Assembly: GCF_001435375.1 (NCBI RefSeq)
Contig: NZ_AYYZ01000030.1
Location: forward strand, 1 to 64,000
Length of the DNA stretch: 64,000 nt
Direction of reading: 5' to 3'
From: Ligilactobacillus araffinosus DSM 20653
GTDB taxonomy: Bacteria; Bacillota; Bacilli; Lactobacillales; Lactobacillaceae
In this document: piece after piece, positions 18,113 through 27,616 of the stretch
How positions within the stretch are numbered: the first letter of the stretch is position 1
Layout: each line of letters starts with the position of its first letter
Position numbers and translations under genes: made by a program
The notes under the pieces: generated by a model
Told to the model about the DNA's origin: nothing
The model's database searches: none
Seen by the model: the letters and a program-made list of their open reading frames with translations, nothing else

Positions 18113-18893
18113 AGTACCTAAAAGATCGTTTGCACAGCGGTTCCATCTTAAATTAGTTGTATGGTCAGTTTTATTTATTGTTCTGCTTTGCGGTTCAGCA
18201 GCATTAACCGGGGTTAACTGGGGAGAGTTTTTCAGTAATATTGGTCAATTCTTCAGTTTGATCGGTAAAATGGCGCATCCGGATTGGAAATATATTCAAA
18301 TTGTTATCCAGCCGGTAATTCAAACATTGCAAATGGCAATTGTTGGAACAACGATTGGAACTTTAATTGCAGTGCCATTTTCAGTTGTCGCAGCGCGTAA
18401 TTTAGTCAAAAATCCAGTGGTCCGCGGAATAATTCGCTTTATTTTAAATCTTGTTCGGACGTTACCAGATTTACTTTTAGCAGCTATTATGGTTGCAATC
18501 GTCGGAATTGGCCCGAGTGCGGGAGTCTGGACATTAGCAATTTTTTCATTCGGGATGATTTCCAAACTGTTTTACGAATCAATTGAAACAATTGACGATG
18601 GGCAACTCGAAGCTTTACGAGCAGCCGGAGCAAATTATTTTCAGATTATCGTTTTTGCCGTTTTGCCACAAGTAATTGAAAACTTTATCAGTTATTTCCT
18701 TTACACGTTTGAAATCAATGTACGAGCATCAACGGTTTTAGGATACTTAGGCGCTGGGGGGATTGGAATGCTGTTGCAGCAATCGCTAGATTCCTTTAAT
18801 TATAGTCAAACGGCAATCATTATTCTTGCGACGTTAATTGTTGTTTTAATAATTGATGGGTTAAGTAATTATTTACGGGAGAAATTGGATTAA
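18105..18893 (+). CDS. phnE: PhnE-type ABC transporter permease 1
   Basis: 262 aa permease with about six membrane helices. The binding-protein-dependent transport EAA-type loop is seen around [20 protein letters not shown], and [11 protein letters not shown] near the C-terminus. The ATG at 18105 overlaps the end of phnC (ATGAATGA), indicating translational coupling. It pairs with the next gene to form a heterodimeric channel. Confidence 0.9.
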   Translation: MNEVPKRSFAQRFHLKLVVWSVLFIVLLCGSAALTGVNWGEFFSNIGQFFSLIGKMAHPDWKYIQIVIQPVIQTLQMAIVGTTIGTLIAVPFSVVAARNLVKNPVVRGIIRFILNLVRTLPDLLLAAIMVAIVGIGPSAGVWTLAIFSFGMISKLFYESIETIDDGQLEALRAAGANYFQIIVFAVLPQVIENFISYFLYTFEINVRASTVLGYLGAGGIGMLLQQSLDSFNYSQTAIIILATLIVVLIIDGLSNYLREKLD

Positions 18894-19679
18894 ATGAGTA
18901 AAGCATCGAAAAATAAAAAGTATGGTTGGATATTCTGGGGAATCCTGATCATTGCAGTGTATGTGTGGGCAATTCTTGGAATGAATTTATCCGGGATCCA
19001 ATCGTCAGCAGTTCAAGTTACAAAGTCAATTTTCAACGGAATATGTCATCCGGATTGGCATTACGTCTATAATGGCAGTGGTGAAGATTTAGTGTCGCTG
19101 ATTATTCAAACTTTAGCGATTGCTTTTCTCGGAACATTTGTTTCAGCATTTTTAAGTGTCCCCTTTGCATTTTTAGCAGCCCGGTCATCAAAGCATCTTC
19201 AGGTTCGATCAAAGATTGGAAAATTTATTTTGGTATTTATCCGGACATTTCCTGAAATCGTACTTGCAATTATGTTTATTAAAGCGGTTGGCCCAGGGGC
19301 TTTTGCTGGGGTTTTAGCCGTCTCGATTCACTCGATTGGGATGCTGGGAAAACTCTTTAGCGAATCACTGGAAAACATGGATCATGGGGCCGAAGAAGCA
19401 ATTTTATCTGTTGGCGGAACGAAAAGTGATGCACTTTTCTTAGCAACGTTGCCGGATATTATGCCGCAGTTCTTGTCATACACTTTGTACCGGTTTGAAA
19501 TTGCAGTCCGTTCAGCTTCAATCTTAGGAATGGTTGGTGCTGGCGGAATCGGAACTCCATTGTTGTTCGCAATTCAAACTCGGACATGGAGTCGGGTCGG
19601 CATTATTCTTTTAGGAATCGTAGTGACGGTTACGGTGATTGACTGGATCTCAGGAACTTTGAGAAGAAAACTTGGTTAA
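18894..19679 (+). CDS. phnE: PhnE-type ABC transporter permease 2
   Basis: 261 aa, with no gap after the preceding stop. About six helices, a loop GAEEAILSVGGTKSDALFLA equivalent to the EAA motif, and GMVGAGGIGTPLL near the C-terminus. Homologous to the previous permease, so the importer is PhnDCEE with two different membrane subunits. The operon ends in the terminator at 19681-19718. Confidence 0.9.
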   Translation: MSKASKNKKYGWIFWGILIIAVYVWAILGMNLSGIQSSAVQVTKSIFNGICHPDWHYVYNGSGEDLVSLIIQTLAIAFLGTFVSAFLSVPFAFLAARSSKHLQVRSKIGKFILVFIRTFPEIVLAIMFIKAVGPGAFAGVLAVSIHSIGMLGKLFSESLENMDHGAEEAILSVGGTKSDALFLATLPDIMPQFLSYTLYRFEIAVRSASILGMVGAGGIGTPLLFAIQTRTWSRVGIILLGIVVTVTVIDWISGTLRRKLG

Positions 19680-19680
19680 A

Positions 19681-19718
19681 AAATAAGAGGTTGCGACTTA
19701 GTCCAGCCTCTTTATTTT
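19681..19718 (+). terminator. Terminator of the phn operon
   Basis: AAATAAGAGG...CCTCTTTATTT stem with an inner GAC/GTC pairing; ends in TTTATTTT. Confidence 0.85.
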
Positions 19719-19812
19719 GTTATTGCCGCTTTTTTTAATGTCTTTACTTTATTTTTAATGATCGAAAAGGGTAAAATTAAATTATAAGTAAAATTTGAGA
19801 AGGAGTGTCGTC

Positions 19813-21378
19813 ATGAAAATTAAGATTGTATCAACAAGTGATGTTCACGGATATATTTATCCCACGAATTTTACAAGTCGAAATGACTATCATGGATTAG
19901 GTTACTTAAAGGCTGGCGCGGTTATTGAAAAGATTCGGCGTCAAGCGGAACAAGACGGTGATATCGTATTATACGTTGAAGATGGGGATTTTGTTGAAGG
20001 TTCGCCAATGACAGATTACGCATATCAGACTTATAATGAAAAGCACTATAACCTTGATTTGGTTAAGATGGTCAATCACCTTCAAGCAGATGTTGGAATT
20101 TTAGGAAACCATGAGTTTAATTATGGTCCAAATTATTTGAACCCAACGCTTGCAGATCGAAATTATCCAATTTTAAACGCGAACATGCAAGAAGGTCCAG
20201 ATTACCATATTATCGATGCTCCTTATAAAATCATTGAAAAAAATGGAGTTAAAATCGGCGTTTTAGGATTGACAACGCAATATATTCCACATTGGGAACA
20301 ACCTGACCATATTAAAGGCTGGAAATTCGAACCGGCGTTAAAGGCTGCGCAAAAGTACGTTCCCAAACTGCGAAAAAAGGCTGATATCGTTGTCGTTGCA
20401 TATCACGGCGGATTTGAACGTGATTTGGCAACCGGTGAGCCTACTGAGAGTTTGACGGGCGAAAACGAAGGTTATCAATTATTAACGGAGGTTCCAGGAA
20501 TCGATGCATTAGTTACTGGACACCAACACCGTCAAATTGCGGAAGTAGTTAATGGAATTCCAACGACTCAACCAGGATTCCGCGGCGAAAAAGTTGGTTG
20601 CATAACGCTTGAATTGAATGATCAGAAACAAGTCATTGGTTCAAAGGCCGAACTGATCGACACGGCCGATGCTGATGAAGAAATGTGGATGAATGCCTTG
20701 ACTGCTGATTGGCGCAACGATGTTGAAGACTGGCTTGATCAAACATTGACAACGATTGACGGTGATATGAAGATTCATGATCCGATGCAAGCACGGTTAC
20801 ACGGGCACGCTTATCTCGATTTGGTTAATAAAGTTGAAATGGATGCTACGGGAGCTGACATTGCCGGAACTGCTTTGTTTAATGATGAGGTTACTGGATT
20901 AGGCCATGAAGTTACGATTCGCAATGTCATGAACAGTTACGTTTACCCAAATACTTTAGTTGTTGAAAAGATTACTGGAAAAGACCTTAAGGCGGCGCTG
21001 GAACGCTGTGCATCATTCTTTGAAGTTGGCAGCGACGGAAAGCTTAGCGTTTCAAAAGACTTTTCATACCCGAAGATGCAGTTATACAATTATGATTACT
21101 ATTCAGGAATTGATTACACCTTTGATTTACGTCAACCGCAAGGACACCGGGTAACTGAATTAAAGTATCACGGAAAGGATGTCCAAGATACCGATGAATT
21201 AAACGTTGCAATCAACCAGTACCGAGCTGTTGGCGGTGGTGATTATCCAATGTACAGTATGGATAAAATGGTTAAGCAGGTTGAAAACGAAATGCCGCGA
21301 ATGATTATTGCATACTTGCAAAAACACCCTAAAATCAAGGCAGTTCAACCAACAAATCTAAAGATTATTATGAAGTAA
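19813..21378 (+). CDS. Cytoplasmic 5'-nucleotidase/2',3'-cyclic phosphodiesterase-family metallophosphatase
   Basis: 521 aa with two domains. The N-terminal calcineurin-like metallophosphatase has the metal ligands D10 and H12 (STSDVHGYIYP), DGDF, GNHEFNYGPNY, VAYHGGFE and GHQHRQ. The C-terminal domain is of the 5'-nucleotidase type and includes YDYYSGIDY. No signal peptide is present, so it works in the cytoplasm, unlike UshA. The ATG follows GAGAAGGAG. Placed after the phn importer and 17 bp before a GH13-fold gene, it could release phosphate from nucleotides. The exact substrate is not known. Confidence 0.85.
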   Translation: MKIKIVSTSDVHGYIYPTNFTSRNDYHGLGYLKAGAVIEKIRRQAEQDGDIVLYVEDGDFVEGSPMTDYAYQTYNEKHYNLDLVKMVNHLQADVGILGNHEFNYGPNYLNPTLADRNYPILNANMQEGPDYHIIDAPYKIIEKNGVKIGVLGLTTQYIPHWEQPDHIKGWKFEPALKAAQKYVPKLRKKADIVVVAYHGGFERDLATGEPTESLTGENEGYQLLTEVPGIDALVTGHQHRQIAEVVNGIPTTQPGFRGEKVGCITLELNDQKQVIGSKAELIDTADADEEMWMNALTADWRNDVEDWLDQTLTTIDGDMKIHDPMQARLHGHAYLDLVNKVEMDATGADIAGTALFNDEVTGLGHEVTIRNVMNSYVYPNTLVVEKITGKDLKAALERCASFFEVGSDGKLSVSKDFSYPKMQLYNYDYYSGIDYTFDLRQPQGHRVTELKYHGKDVQDTDELNVAINQYRAVGGGDYPMYSMDKMVKQVENEMPRMIIAYLQKHPKIKAVQPTNLKIIMK

Positions 21379-21395
21379 AAGCGAGGAATTAGTTT

Positions 21396-23183
21396 ATGGA
21401 AAAGGCGGCAATTTATCACCGCCCGGAAAGCGAAATGGCTTACTTGGCGGGCAAAAACCAGTTTCGAATTCGACTTCGAACCAAACATGCAGATGTACAC
21501 CAGGTCGAAATCATTTACGGAAGACTGGATCGCATTAAACAACAAAAGTTAGCGGCTGACCGTGAAGATATGGAAATCATCCGGCCAAACGTGGAAGCGA
21601 TGCAGTGTATTTTAAAGACGGATTTGTATGACTACTGGGAAATCACAATTCCAGTTAAGGTCCGGGAACGAACCCAATATCTTTTCCATTTGATTGGCGA
21701 TCATGATGGTGAACTGCTTTATGATACGGTCAATGTCCGTCCTTATATGGCTGATTTTTTGGAAAAGGCAACACCATTTAATACGCCGTATTATCAAAAC
21801 ATGTTTTTAATGCATTCAAATCCTGAGTGGACGAAACACACTGTATGGTATCAAATAATGCTTGATCGGTTTGCTGACGGTGACGAAAACAACGAACCGC
21901 TTGAAAAAGCGCGGTGGGATCTGGATAAATCAACGGCGACAAACTTTTATGGCGGTGATTTGCAAGGTGTGATCGATCATCTTGATTATCTTGATGAACT
22001 TGGAATCAACGGCATTAAGCTTTCACCGATCTTTGCATCATATTCTAATCAAAAAAATGATCCGGTCGATTTTTATGATTTAAGTTATATGTTTGGTTCA
22101 AAAGAGCTTTTCCGTGAATTTGTGCAAAAGGCTCATCAGCATGGAATGCGTGTAATGGTTCAATTACCGCTTGATCGAATGAGTGATATGGCACTTCAAT
22201 GGCAGGATGTTCAACGTCTCGGAGCGCAATCACGATTTGCAAGTTGGTTTAAGGTGCGACAGTTTCCAGTTCAAGTTCCAGATAAAAATGAAGACCCAAA
22301 TAAATATTATTTAACAGTTGATGGTAATATTCATATGCCAAAACTAAATTTACAAAGTCCAGCGGTTCAACAATATTTATTGGAAACAGCCCGGTATTGG
22401 ATTGAGACTTTTGATATTGATGGTTGGGAAATTTTGAACGCTGATGAAATTGATCAAACATTTTTAAACTTGATGACTCAACAAATGCATAGTATTAAGG
22501 CTGATTTTGTTGTAATGGGACAATATCAACATTTGCCAAATGGTGATTTAGCAAAGGGATATATTGATAGTGCCAATAATGTTGACTTTTATACGATCAT
22601 TCATGACTTCTTTGTTACTCATCAGTTAAGCGTTACGGAAATGATTTCGCGTATCAACGATGCATTAATGAAGAATACTGTTTATACGAATCAAACATTG
22701 ATCAACGAAGTTGAAAACTTTGTAACTCCGCGGTTGATCAGTGAGTGTAATAGCGAAGAGGACTTGGCGCGGGCAATCATTGCATTTACTTTTATGCAAA
22801 TTGGAATTCCATCGTTTATGTATGGTACTGAGGTTGGAGTAACTGGGGAGGACGTTCCCGCGAATCTTGCACCGATGAAATGGAAGGATGAAGAGCAATC
22901 TTCATCAATGTTACAATTTATGAAAAGTGCAATTGCCATGCGGCGGGAGTATGCAGATTTGCTAAATGAAGGTACTCTTGAATGGGGACAGTTAAGTAAC
23001 AAATATCGTTATTTTACGCTCACGCGTAAATACAATGATCAAAAATTATTCTGTTTGTTTAATTTTGGATATGGTAGCGTGAAGGTCGTTATCCCGAAAA
23101 ACTCAGAAATCGTTTTGAGTCAGAACTTAATGGAAGATGAAAATAAAATTGCTCAAAATGGATTTGTGATTTTAAAAGTTTAA
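21396..23183 (+). CDS. GH13 (neopullulanase-like) protein predicted to be catalytically inactive
   Basis: 595 aa with the cyclomaltodextrinase/neopullulanase layout: N-terminal beta domain about 1-125; (beta/alpha)8 barrel starting WYQIMLDRFADGD and including FYGGDLQGVIDHLDYLDELG and IPSFMYGTEVG; C-terminal beta domain. The scaffold is clear but the active site is not. Region II is GWEILNADE in place of GWRLDVANE (nucleophile Asp is Leu347, Arg is Glu345). Region III has GQYQH where GEIWH is expected (acid Glu is Gln376). Region IV has NFVTPR where SHDTPR is expected (His-Asp are Phe442-Val443). Region I has VQLPLDR for DAVFNH. The frame is intact, so this looks like a retained pseudoenzyme, perhaps glycan-binding or regulatory. 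It is cotranscribed with the metallophosphatase. Confidence 0.85.
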   Translation: MEKAAIYHRPESEMAYLAGKNQFRIRLRTKHADVHQVEIIYGRLDRIKQQKLAADREDMEIIRPNVEAMQCILKTDLYDYWEITIPVKVRERTQYLFHLIGDHDGELLYDTVNVRPYMADFLEKATPFNTPYYQNMFLMHSNPEWTKHTVWYQIMLDRFADGDENNEPLEKARWDLDKSTATNFYGGDLQGVIDHLDYLDELGINGIKLSPIFASYSNQKNDPVDFYDLSYMFGSKELFREFVQKAHQHGMRVMVQLPLDRMSDMALQWQDVQRLGAQSRFASWFKVRQFPVQVPDKNEDPNKYYLTVDGNIHMPKLNLQSPAVQQYLLETARYWIETFDIDGWEILNADEIDQTFLNLMTQQMHSIKADFVVMGQYQHLPNGDLAKGYIDSANNVDFYTIIHDFFVTHQLSVTEMISRINDALMKNTVYTNQTLINEVENFVTPRLISECNSEEDLARAIIAFTFMQIGIPSFMYGTEVGVTGEDVPANLAPMKWKDEEQSSSMLQFMKSAIAMRREYADLLNEGTLEWGQLSNKYRYFTLTRKYNDQKLFCLFNFGYGSVKVVIPKNSEIVLSQNLMEDENKIAQNGFVILKV

Positions 23184-23190
23184 ACCCTAT

Positions 23191-23224
23191 AAAATAGGCT
23201 GTGACTTTTGTCACAGCCTATTTT
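23191..23224. terminator. Bidirectional terminator
   Basis: Perfect 15-bp stem AAAATAGGCTGTGAC/GTCACAGCCTATTTT with a TTTT loop, between convergent genes. Confidence 0.95.
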
Positions 23225-23241
23225 AATAATTAATTCTAATT

Positions 23242-24777
23242 TTATAATCGAACAGCGAATGATGGTTGGAAGTATTGTGTACTTCCAATTGAAACGCTTT
23301 GACCTGGTTCTGGAGCGGCAACGTATTTACCGTTACCAACACAGATAGCAACATGGTATGCAGACCCTTTAGAGCCCCAGAAGTATAGGTCTCCAGGTTG
23401 TGCCTGATTTACCGGAATTTGAGTTCCACAATTTTCTTGTTGTGTTGTTGTCCGCGGCAAACTTTTACCAAAGTGATTATATACATATTGAACAAACCCT
23501 GAACAATCAAAACCATTTGGTGTTGTTCCACCGTACACATAAGGAACTCCAATTAATGATTCAGCATATGAAACAACATTGCTTCCACTGCCTGTCCGTG
23601 TTGTTGAACTCTGTTGTGCTTGTGAACTTACTTGAGCAGCTTGTTGGTTATTACTGTTGTTTTGTTGTTGATTGTTGTTTTGAGCAGCTTGTTGGTTGCT
23701 AGTTGTCCGTACCTGTGGAGCAGCTTCACGCGTTTGAGGAGCTTGTTGTGAACTTGCTGAGCTTGCTTGAGCTTGTTTTGATGAAGATGAAGCAACTGCA
23801 GGATTCTTAGTTGGATTATTGACAATCAAGCTTTGACCAACTGTTAATGAGTTTCCTAAGTTCGGGTTGGCTTCACGTAATGAAGCAATCGATACACCAT
23901 ATTCTTGGGCGATTGCGTAAAGTGAATCCCCTGACTTAACTGTAGCAGTTGTGTGGTTAGCAGCGATTACGGCTTGCTTTGAACTGCTTTGTGAGCTAAC
24001 AGATGAAGCTGGAGCTGCAGAGCTAACAGCAGATGAAGCGACTGAAGTTTGTGAGCTTGAGCTGCTTACAACTGTTTGTTGTGAAGAACTACTTGAACTT
24101 ACTGAAGTTGAAGTAGAACTTGAAGTTGGAGCTTGTGAGCTTGAAACAGTTGTTGCTGAAGAACTTGTAACTGCAGGAGCAACCTTAGAAGTTGCAACTG
24201 AACTTGTTGCAGGTTGTGCTTGAGTTGCAGAGCTAACAGATGAAACAACTGGAGCTGCTTTTTGAGTTGATGAAGTAACTGAAGCCTTTGCAACTGGTGC
24301 TTGTTGTTGAACCGGTTGAGCAACTGTCTTAGCTGGGACGGGTGTTGCAGCCTTAGCCGGTTGTGCAATAGCTTGCCCATCAACATTTAATGTTTGACCA
24401 GCATAGACTAAGCTTGATGTTAAACCATTTAATTGTTTTAAGTGGTCAACGCTTGTATTGAATTTTTGAGCGATTGCCCAAAGAGAATCTCCAGATTGAA
24501 CAGTGTATGTATGTGTGTTGTTCTTTGGAGTTTGTGTGTCCTTATTTGGAATTTTTAAATCTTGGCCAACATAAATCATATTGGTATTTTGATCAATGTG
24601 GTTTAATTGTTCAATTGATTTAATTGAAACTCCAAACTTTTGAGATAAATTCCATACAGTGTCGTTTTTGATGACATGGTGAACAGAGTCAGCATTAACT
24701 GCAGTTGCAGCTGAAACTAGGAATAAGCCAGCAGCACCTACCGTTCCTGCGACGAGTTTCTTTGCTGTTTTTTTCAA
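23242..24777 (-). CDS. Secreted peptidoglycan endopeptidase: LysM x3 plus NlpC/P60
   Basis: 511 aa. Signal peptide to about residue 29 (ending VNA). LysM domains at about 33-76, 88-131 and 278-320. Two Ser/Ala/Gln/Val-rich disordered linkers. A C-terminal NlpC/P60 domain about 395-511 with catalytic Cys in GFDCSGFVQYVY and His in SAYHVAICVG. Such enzymes cut the D-Glu-to-diamino-acid bond in stem peptides and separate daughter cells. The start is TTG at 24777 after AGGAGTG. The linker resembles the Ser-rich stalks of the LPxTG proteins and may be glycosylated too. The gene is convergent with the GH13 gene and has its own promoter region. Confidence 0.92.
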   Translation of the reverse strand: MKKTAKKLVAGTVGAAGLFLVSAATAVNADSVHHVIKNDTVWNLSQKFGVSIKSIEQLNHIDQNTNMIYVGQDLKIPNKDTQTPKNNTHTYTVQSGDSLWAIAQKFNTSVDHLKQLNGLTSSLVYAGQTLNVDGQAIAQPAKAATPVPAKTVAQPVQQQAPVAKASVTSSTQKAAPVVSSVSSATQAQPATSSVATSKVAPAVTSSSATTVSSSQAPTSSSTSTSVSSSSSSQQTVVSSSSSQTSVASSAVSSAAPASSVSSQSSSKQAVIAANHTTATVKSGDSLYAIAQEYGVSIASLREANPNLGNSLTVGQSLIVNNPTKNPAVASSSSKQAQASSASSQQAPQTREAAPQVRTTSNQQAAQNNNQQQNNSNNQQAAQVSSQAQQSSTTRTGSGSNVVSYAESLIGVPYVYGGTTPNGFDCSGFVQYVYNHFGKSLPRTTTQQENCGTQIPVNQAQPGDLYFWGSKGSAYHVAICVGNGKYVAAPEPGQSVSIGSTQYFQPSFAVRL

Positions 24778-25007
24778 AAAATTTCACTCCTATAACTATA
24801 GACTTTAAAAATACACCCATATTGTATTTTAAAGTGCTTTACATAATGCGTCAAATTATCAAAAATACATATAAAAAAATTAATCCAATGAAAATGCTGA
24901 TCTAATGCAATTTAGAGCAGTTAACATAATCTTCATAGTTTACAGTTCTGTTACATCTTTATTTTTTTACTATAATAAGGGTGATTAAGGATTTTAGGAG
25001 GAGAAAA

Positions 25008-25592
25008 ATGGAAGATCAGTTTCAAAAGATTTTTGAAGAAATCAAAGCAGATCCAATGAATCAGGAATACACGAAAAAAGGGATTGATCCGTTATATTAT
25101 GCCGATGCGGATGCCCGGATCTTAATTGTCGGTCAAGCTCCAGGAAGGGTTGCTCAAGATACCCAAATTGTATGGAATGATAAAAGCGGTGATCGGCTTC
25201 GTGATTGGATGGGAGTTAGTCACGATGAATTTTACCATTCGGGTAAGATCGCGGTTCTTCCAATGGATTTTTATTTCCCAGGCAAAGGGAAATCAGGTGA
25301 CCTTCCACCACGGAAGGGATTTGCTGAAAAATGGCACCCGCGGTTGTTAGAAGCCATGCCGAATTTAAAATTAACATTATTAGTTGGAAGTTACGCAACT
25401 AAACATTATTTACACCTTAAAAGTTCAACAAAACTAACGAATGTTGTTCATAATTATCAAGATTATTTGCCACAATATTTCCCGTTGGTTCATCCTTCAC
25501 CACGGAATCAATTATGGATGAGTCGTAATCCATGGTTTGAAAAAGAGGTCTTACCAGATTTAAAGCAACGAATTGATCAATTCTTGAGATAA
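25008..25592 (+). CDS. Uracil-DNA-glycosylase-family protein
   Basis: 194 aa. The UDG superfamily fold is suggested by an N-terminal nucleotide-binding motif ILIVGQAPGRVAQDTQIVWND and a C-terminal HPSPRNQLWMSRNPWF, matching the HPSP loop used to pinch DNA. A GKSGDLPPRKGFAEKWHPR segment is typical of this small subfamily of firmicutes. Expected role: removal of uracil from DNA, but some members lack activity. The ATG at 25008 follows TAGGAGGAG. A TATAAT box at 24971-24976 lies just upstream. Confidence 0.8.
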   Translation: MEDQFQKIFEEIKADPMNQEYTKKGIDPLYYADADARILIVGQAPGRVAQDTQIVWNDKSGDRLRDWMGVSHDEFYHSGKIAVLPMDFYFPGKGKSGDLPPRKGFAEKWHPRLLEAMPNLKLTLLVGSYATKHYLHLKSSTKLTNVVHNYQDYLPQYFPLVHPSPRNQLWMSRNPWFEKEVLPDLKQRIDQFLR

Positions 25593-25690
25593 TTTTCTAA
25601 AAACTCACCTTAAAAGTTATTTTTTTTTGAAAAACGTGTATAATAGTAGACTATGAATTTACTTACAAATAGTTAGAATGAGGTGAGACT

Positions 25691-26902
25691 TTGAAAGCAA
25701 AAATTCCAGAATGGAAACAGAACTTGCAGGTTCTTTGGTTTGGAAACTTTATTGTTGGAATGGGATTCCAATTGATCATGCCGTTTATGTCCTTATATAT
25801 TAAGACGTTAGGACATTTTAATCGGATGCAATTGAATCTTTGGAGCGGAATCGTTTTTTCAGCAACATTTTTAGTTTCATCGTGGATGGCACCGATTTGG
25901 GGAAAATTTGCTGATCGATATGGTCGGAAGAAAGTTATGTTGATTTCAGCTGCTGGAATGGAAATTATGATGGCTTCGATGGGATTAGTTGCCCATGTAT
26001 GGCAGTTAGCTCTTTTGCGGTTACTTCAGGGATTCTTTGCAGGATACGTTGCAAATACTTCTGCATTGATTGCTTCTCAAGTTCCAAGTAAACACAGCGG
26101 GAAGGCGTTGAGTACTTTGTCAACCGGAACAACAGCGGGAATGCTTCTTGGACCATTATTTGGCGGAGCAATTGCCGGAACGTTTGGCTATCGAATAACT
26201 TTTTTCTTAACCGGATTGGCATATGCAACGGTATTTACGTTGACTTTATTTTTAGTTCACGAACGGAACTTTGTACCCGTTTCAAAAGAAAAGGCGCTTC
26301 CGGCTCGTAAATTATTCAAGTCACTTGAATATCCCCAAGTAATTATTGGAATGTTTATAACGACTTTGATTATTCAAGCTGGAAATAACTCGATTTCACC
26401 AGTCATTAGTTTGTATGTTCAACAATTATTGCATGGCGGACATAGTGTTGACATGGTCAGCGGGATCATTGCGGCTTTACCAGGGATTGCAACTTTATTT
26501 GCAGCCCCGTTGTTCGGAACATGGGGCGATAAAATCGGAACGCAGAAAATTTTACGTGGCGGTTTGGTCTTTGCAATGTTAGTCTACATTCCGCAAGCCT
26601 TTGTAACGAATGTCTGGCAATTAGGAATTTTACGGTTCTTAGTTGGAATTTCGGATGCAGCATTGCTCCCACAAGTTCAGACATTATTAGCGAAGTATTC
26701 GCCAAATGAATACTCAGGTCGGGTATTCAGCTATAATCAATCAGCTCAGTTTATGGGAAACATTTTTGGTCCACTGATTGGTTCAACGGTTTCAGGGGCA
26801 TTTGGTTACGGCGGGGTGTTCTTATCAACGGCCCTATTGGTTTTGATTAATATTGGATGGGTTCATCACAGTACAAAAGAAATTGATGCAAAGAAAGTAT
26901 AA
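25691..26902 (+). CDS. MFS drug/metabolite exporter (DHA1 type)
   Basis: 403 aa, 12 predicted helices. MFS motif A is seen as GKFADRYGRKKVM after helix 2 and, repeated in the second half, GTWGDKIGTQKIL. A motif-C-like GTTAGMLLGPLFGG in helix 5 marks it as an antiporter. It is related to firmicute multidrug or tetracycline-type exporters; substrate unknown. The start is TTG after GAGGTGAGA. Monocistronic and convergent with the folT-like gene. Confidence 0.85.
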   Translation: MKAKIPEWKQNLQVLWFGNFIVGMGFQLIMPFMSLYIKTLGHFNRMQLNLWSGIVFSATFLVSSWMAPIWGKFADRYGRKKVMLISAAGMEIMMASMGLVAHVWQLALLRLLQGFFAGYVANTSALIASQVPSKHSGKALSTLSTGTTAGMLLGPLFGGAIAGTFGYRITFFLTGLAYATVFTLTLFLVHERNFVPVSKEKALPARKLFKSLEYPQVIIGMFITTLIIQAGNNSISPVISLYVQQLLHGGHSVDMVSGIIAALPGIATLFAAPLFGTWGDKIGTQKILRGGLVFAMLVYIPQAFVTNVWQLGILRFLVGISDAALLPQVQTLLAKYSPNEYSGRVFSYNQSAQFMGNIFGPLIGSTVSGAFGYGGVFLSTALLVLINIGWVHHSTKEIDAKKV

Positions 26903-26932
26903 AAAATGGTTGGCAACTGCCAACCATTTTTT
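26901..26932. terminator. Bidirectional terminator
   Basis: Perfect 15-bp stem AAAAAATGGTTGGCA/TGCCAACCATTTTTT between convergent MFS and FolT-like genes; its end overlaps the FolT-like stop codon. Confidence 0.9.
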
Positions 26933-27473
26933 ATTTTGCGATTTTAGTTTTTGATACAGCTTTTAAGATTAAAAGATCAACTACTGCTTGAATAGGCCAT
27001 GAGATAATTTCCTTTGGAAGTCGAACAGCCAATAAAGCAGTTAGTGTCATATGATGCGGTGAGGTCATGCTCAAAATATAAACCCAAAGCGTTGTAAAGA
27101 TAACGTTTGAAATTAAGATTTGAATAAATTCGTATAAAAAAATTCGTTGCCAGGTGATTTTTTGGTGATAGAGAAATACACCGGCGATAATTCCGCTGAT
27201 AAATGCCGAAAAGGTAAATCCGGGGAAGAAGACGCCGCCGGAACTGAATACGGTATTTGAAATGATATCAACTAAGACGAGAATCACTCCTCCAAGCCAT
27301 GGTCCAGTAAGGTAACCAATTAATGCTGTTCCAATAAAACCAATCCCGATTTTAAAAACGGCGGGATCACCAATTGCAATTTTGTTAAGAACAATTTGAA
27401 TTGCAATTAACAGTGCTGATAATGTAATGTTCCGAACATTGAGTTTCGGACTCTTCCAAGATAATTTTTTCAT
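26931..27473 (-). CDS. folT: FolT-like ECF transporter substrate-binding (S) component
   Basis: About 180 aa with six hydrophobic helices. Family signs: NVRNITLSALLIAIQIVL at the N-terminus, FFPGFTFSAFISGIIAGVFL, and VIFTTLWV followed by a conserved R-x2-K (VRLPKEI), as in FolT proteins that bind folate. S components work with the shared EcfA/A'/T module, which is not in this window. The ATG at 27473 lies 8 bp after GGGAGG. The frame is open upstream to 27590, but that part overlaps a structured leader and does not look like a protein. The folate specificity is likely, not certain. Confidence 0.75.
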   Translation of the reverse strand: MKKLSWKSPKLNVRNITLSALLIAIQIVLNKIAIGDPAVFKIGIGFIGTALIGYLTGPWLGGVILVLVDIISNTVFSSGGVFFPGFTFSAFISGIIAGVFLYHQKITWQRIFLYEFIQILISNVIFTTLWVYILSMTSPHHMTLTALLAVRLPKEIISWPIQAVVDLLILKAVSKTKIAK

Positions 27474-27616
27474 CAAAAAAGCCTCCCAAGGATGAGGGGG
27501 AGACATACACCAGACATGAATTTTGGTGAATGCGGATATAAATCGCCCGTTAAGGTTCTGCCAACGTTCACATTCCGTTCCATTGGCCATTTACAAAATA
27601 TATCCTACCCCTGTTG
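27474..27616 (-). promoter_or_regulatory. Structured 5' leader of the folT-like gene with terminator/RBS-sequestering hairpin
   Basis: Read on the minus strand: an extended -10 (TGC-TAGAAT, 27628-27623 plus upstream TG) precedes a leader of about 140 nt. It can form GGATAT/ATATCC closing a helix GCCAA/TTGGC. The distal end has GTCTCCC/GGGAGGC followed by TTTTTT, an intrinsic terminator whose 3' arm is also the ribosome binding site. This is riboswitch architecture. FolT genes in firmicutes are often controlled by tetrahydrofolate riboswitches, but I could not match the known THF consensus with confidence. Confidence 0.6.

Noticed and set aside
23951-24386. Long frames over the linker of the LysM protein (both strands)
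   Set aside because: Products of biased codons in the Ser/Ala/Gln linker, with no ribosome binding sites.
27474-27590. N-terminal extension of the folT-like gene
   Set aside because: The residues look unlike a membrane protein start and overlap a hairpin-rich leader with a terminator; ATG 27473 has GGGAGG at good spacing.
27474-27616. TPP, FMN or preQ1 riboswitch for the folT leader
   Set aside because: None of their conserved core strings is present; left as an unassigned leader.
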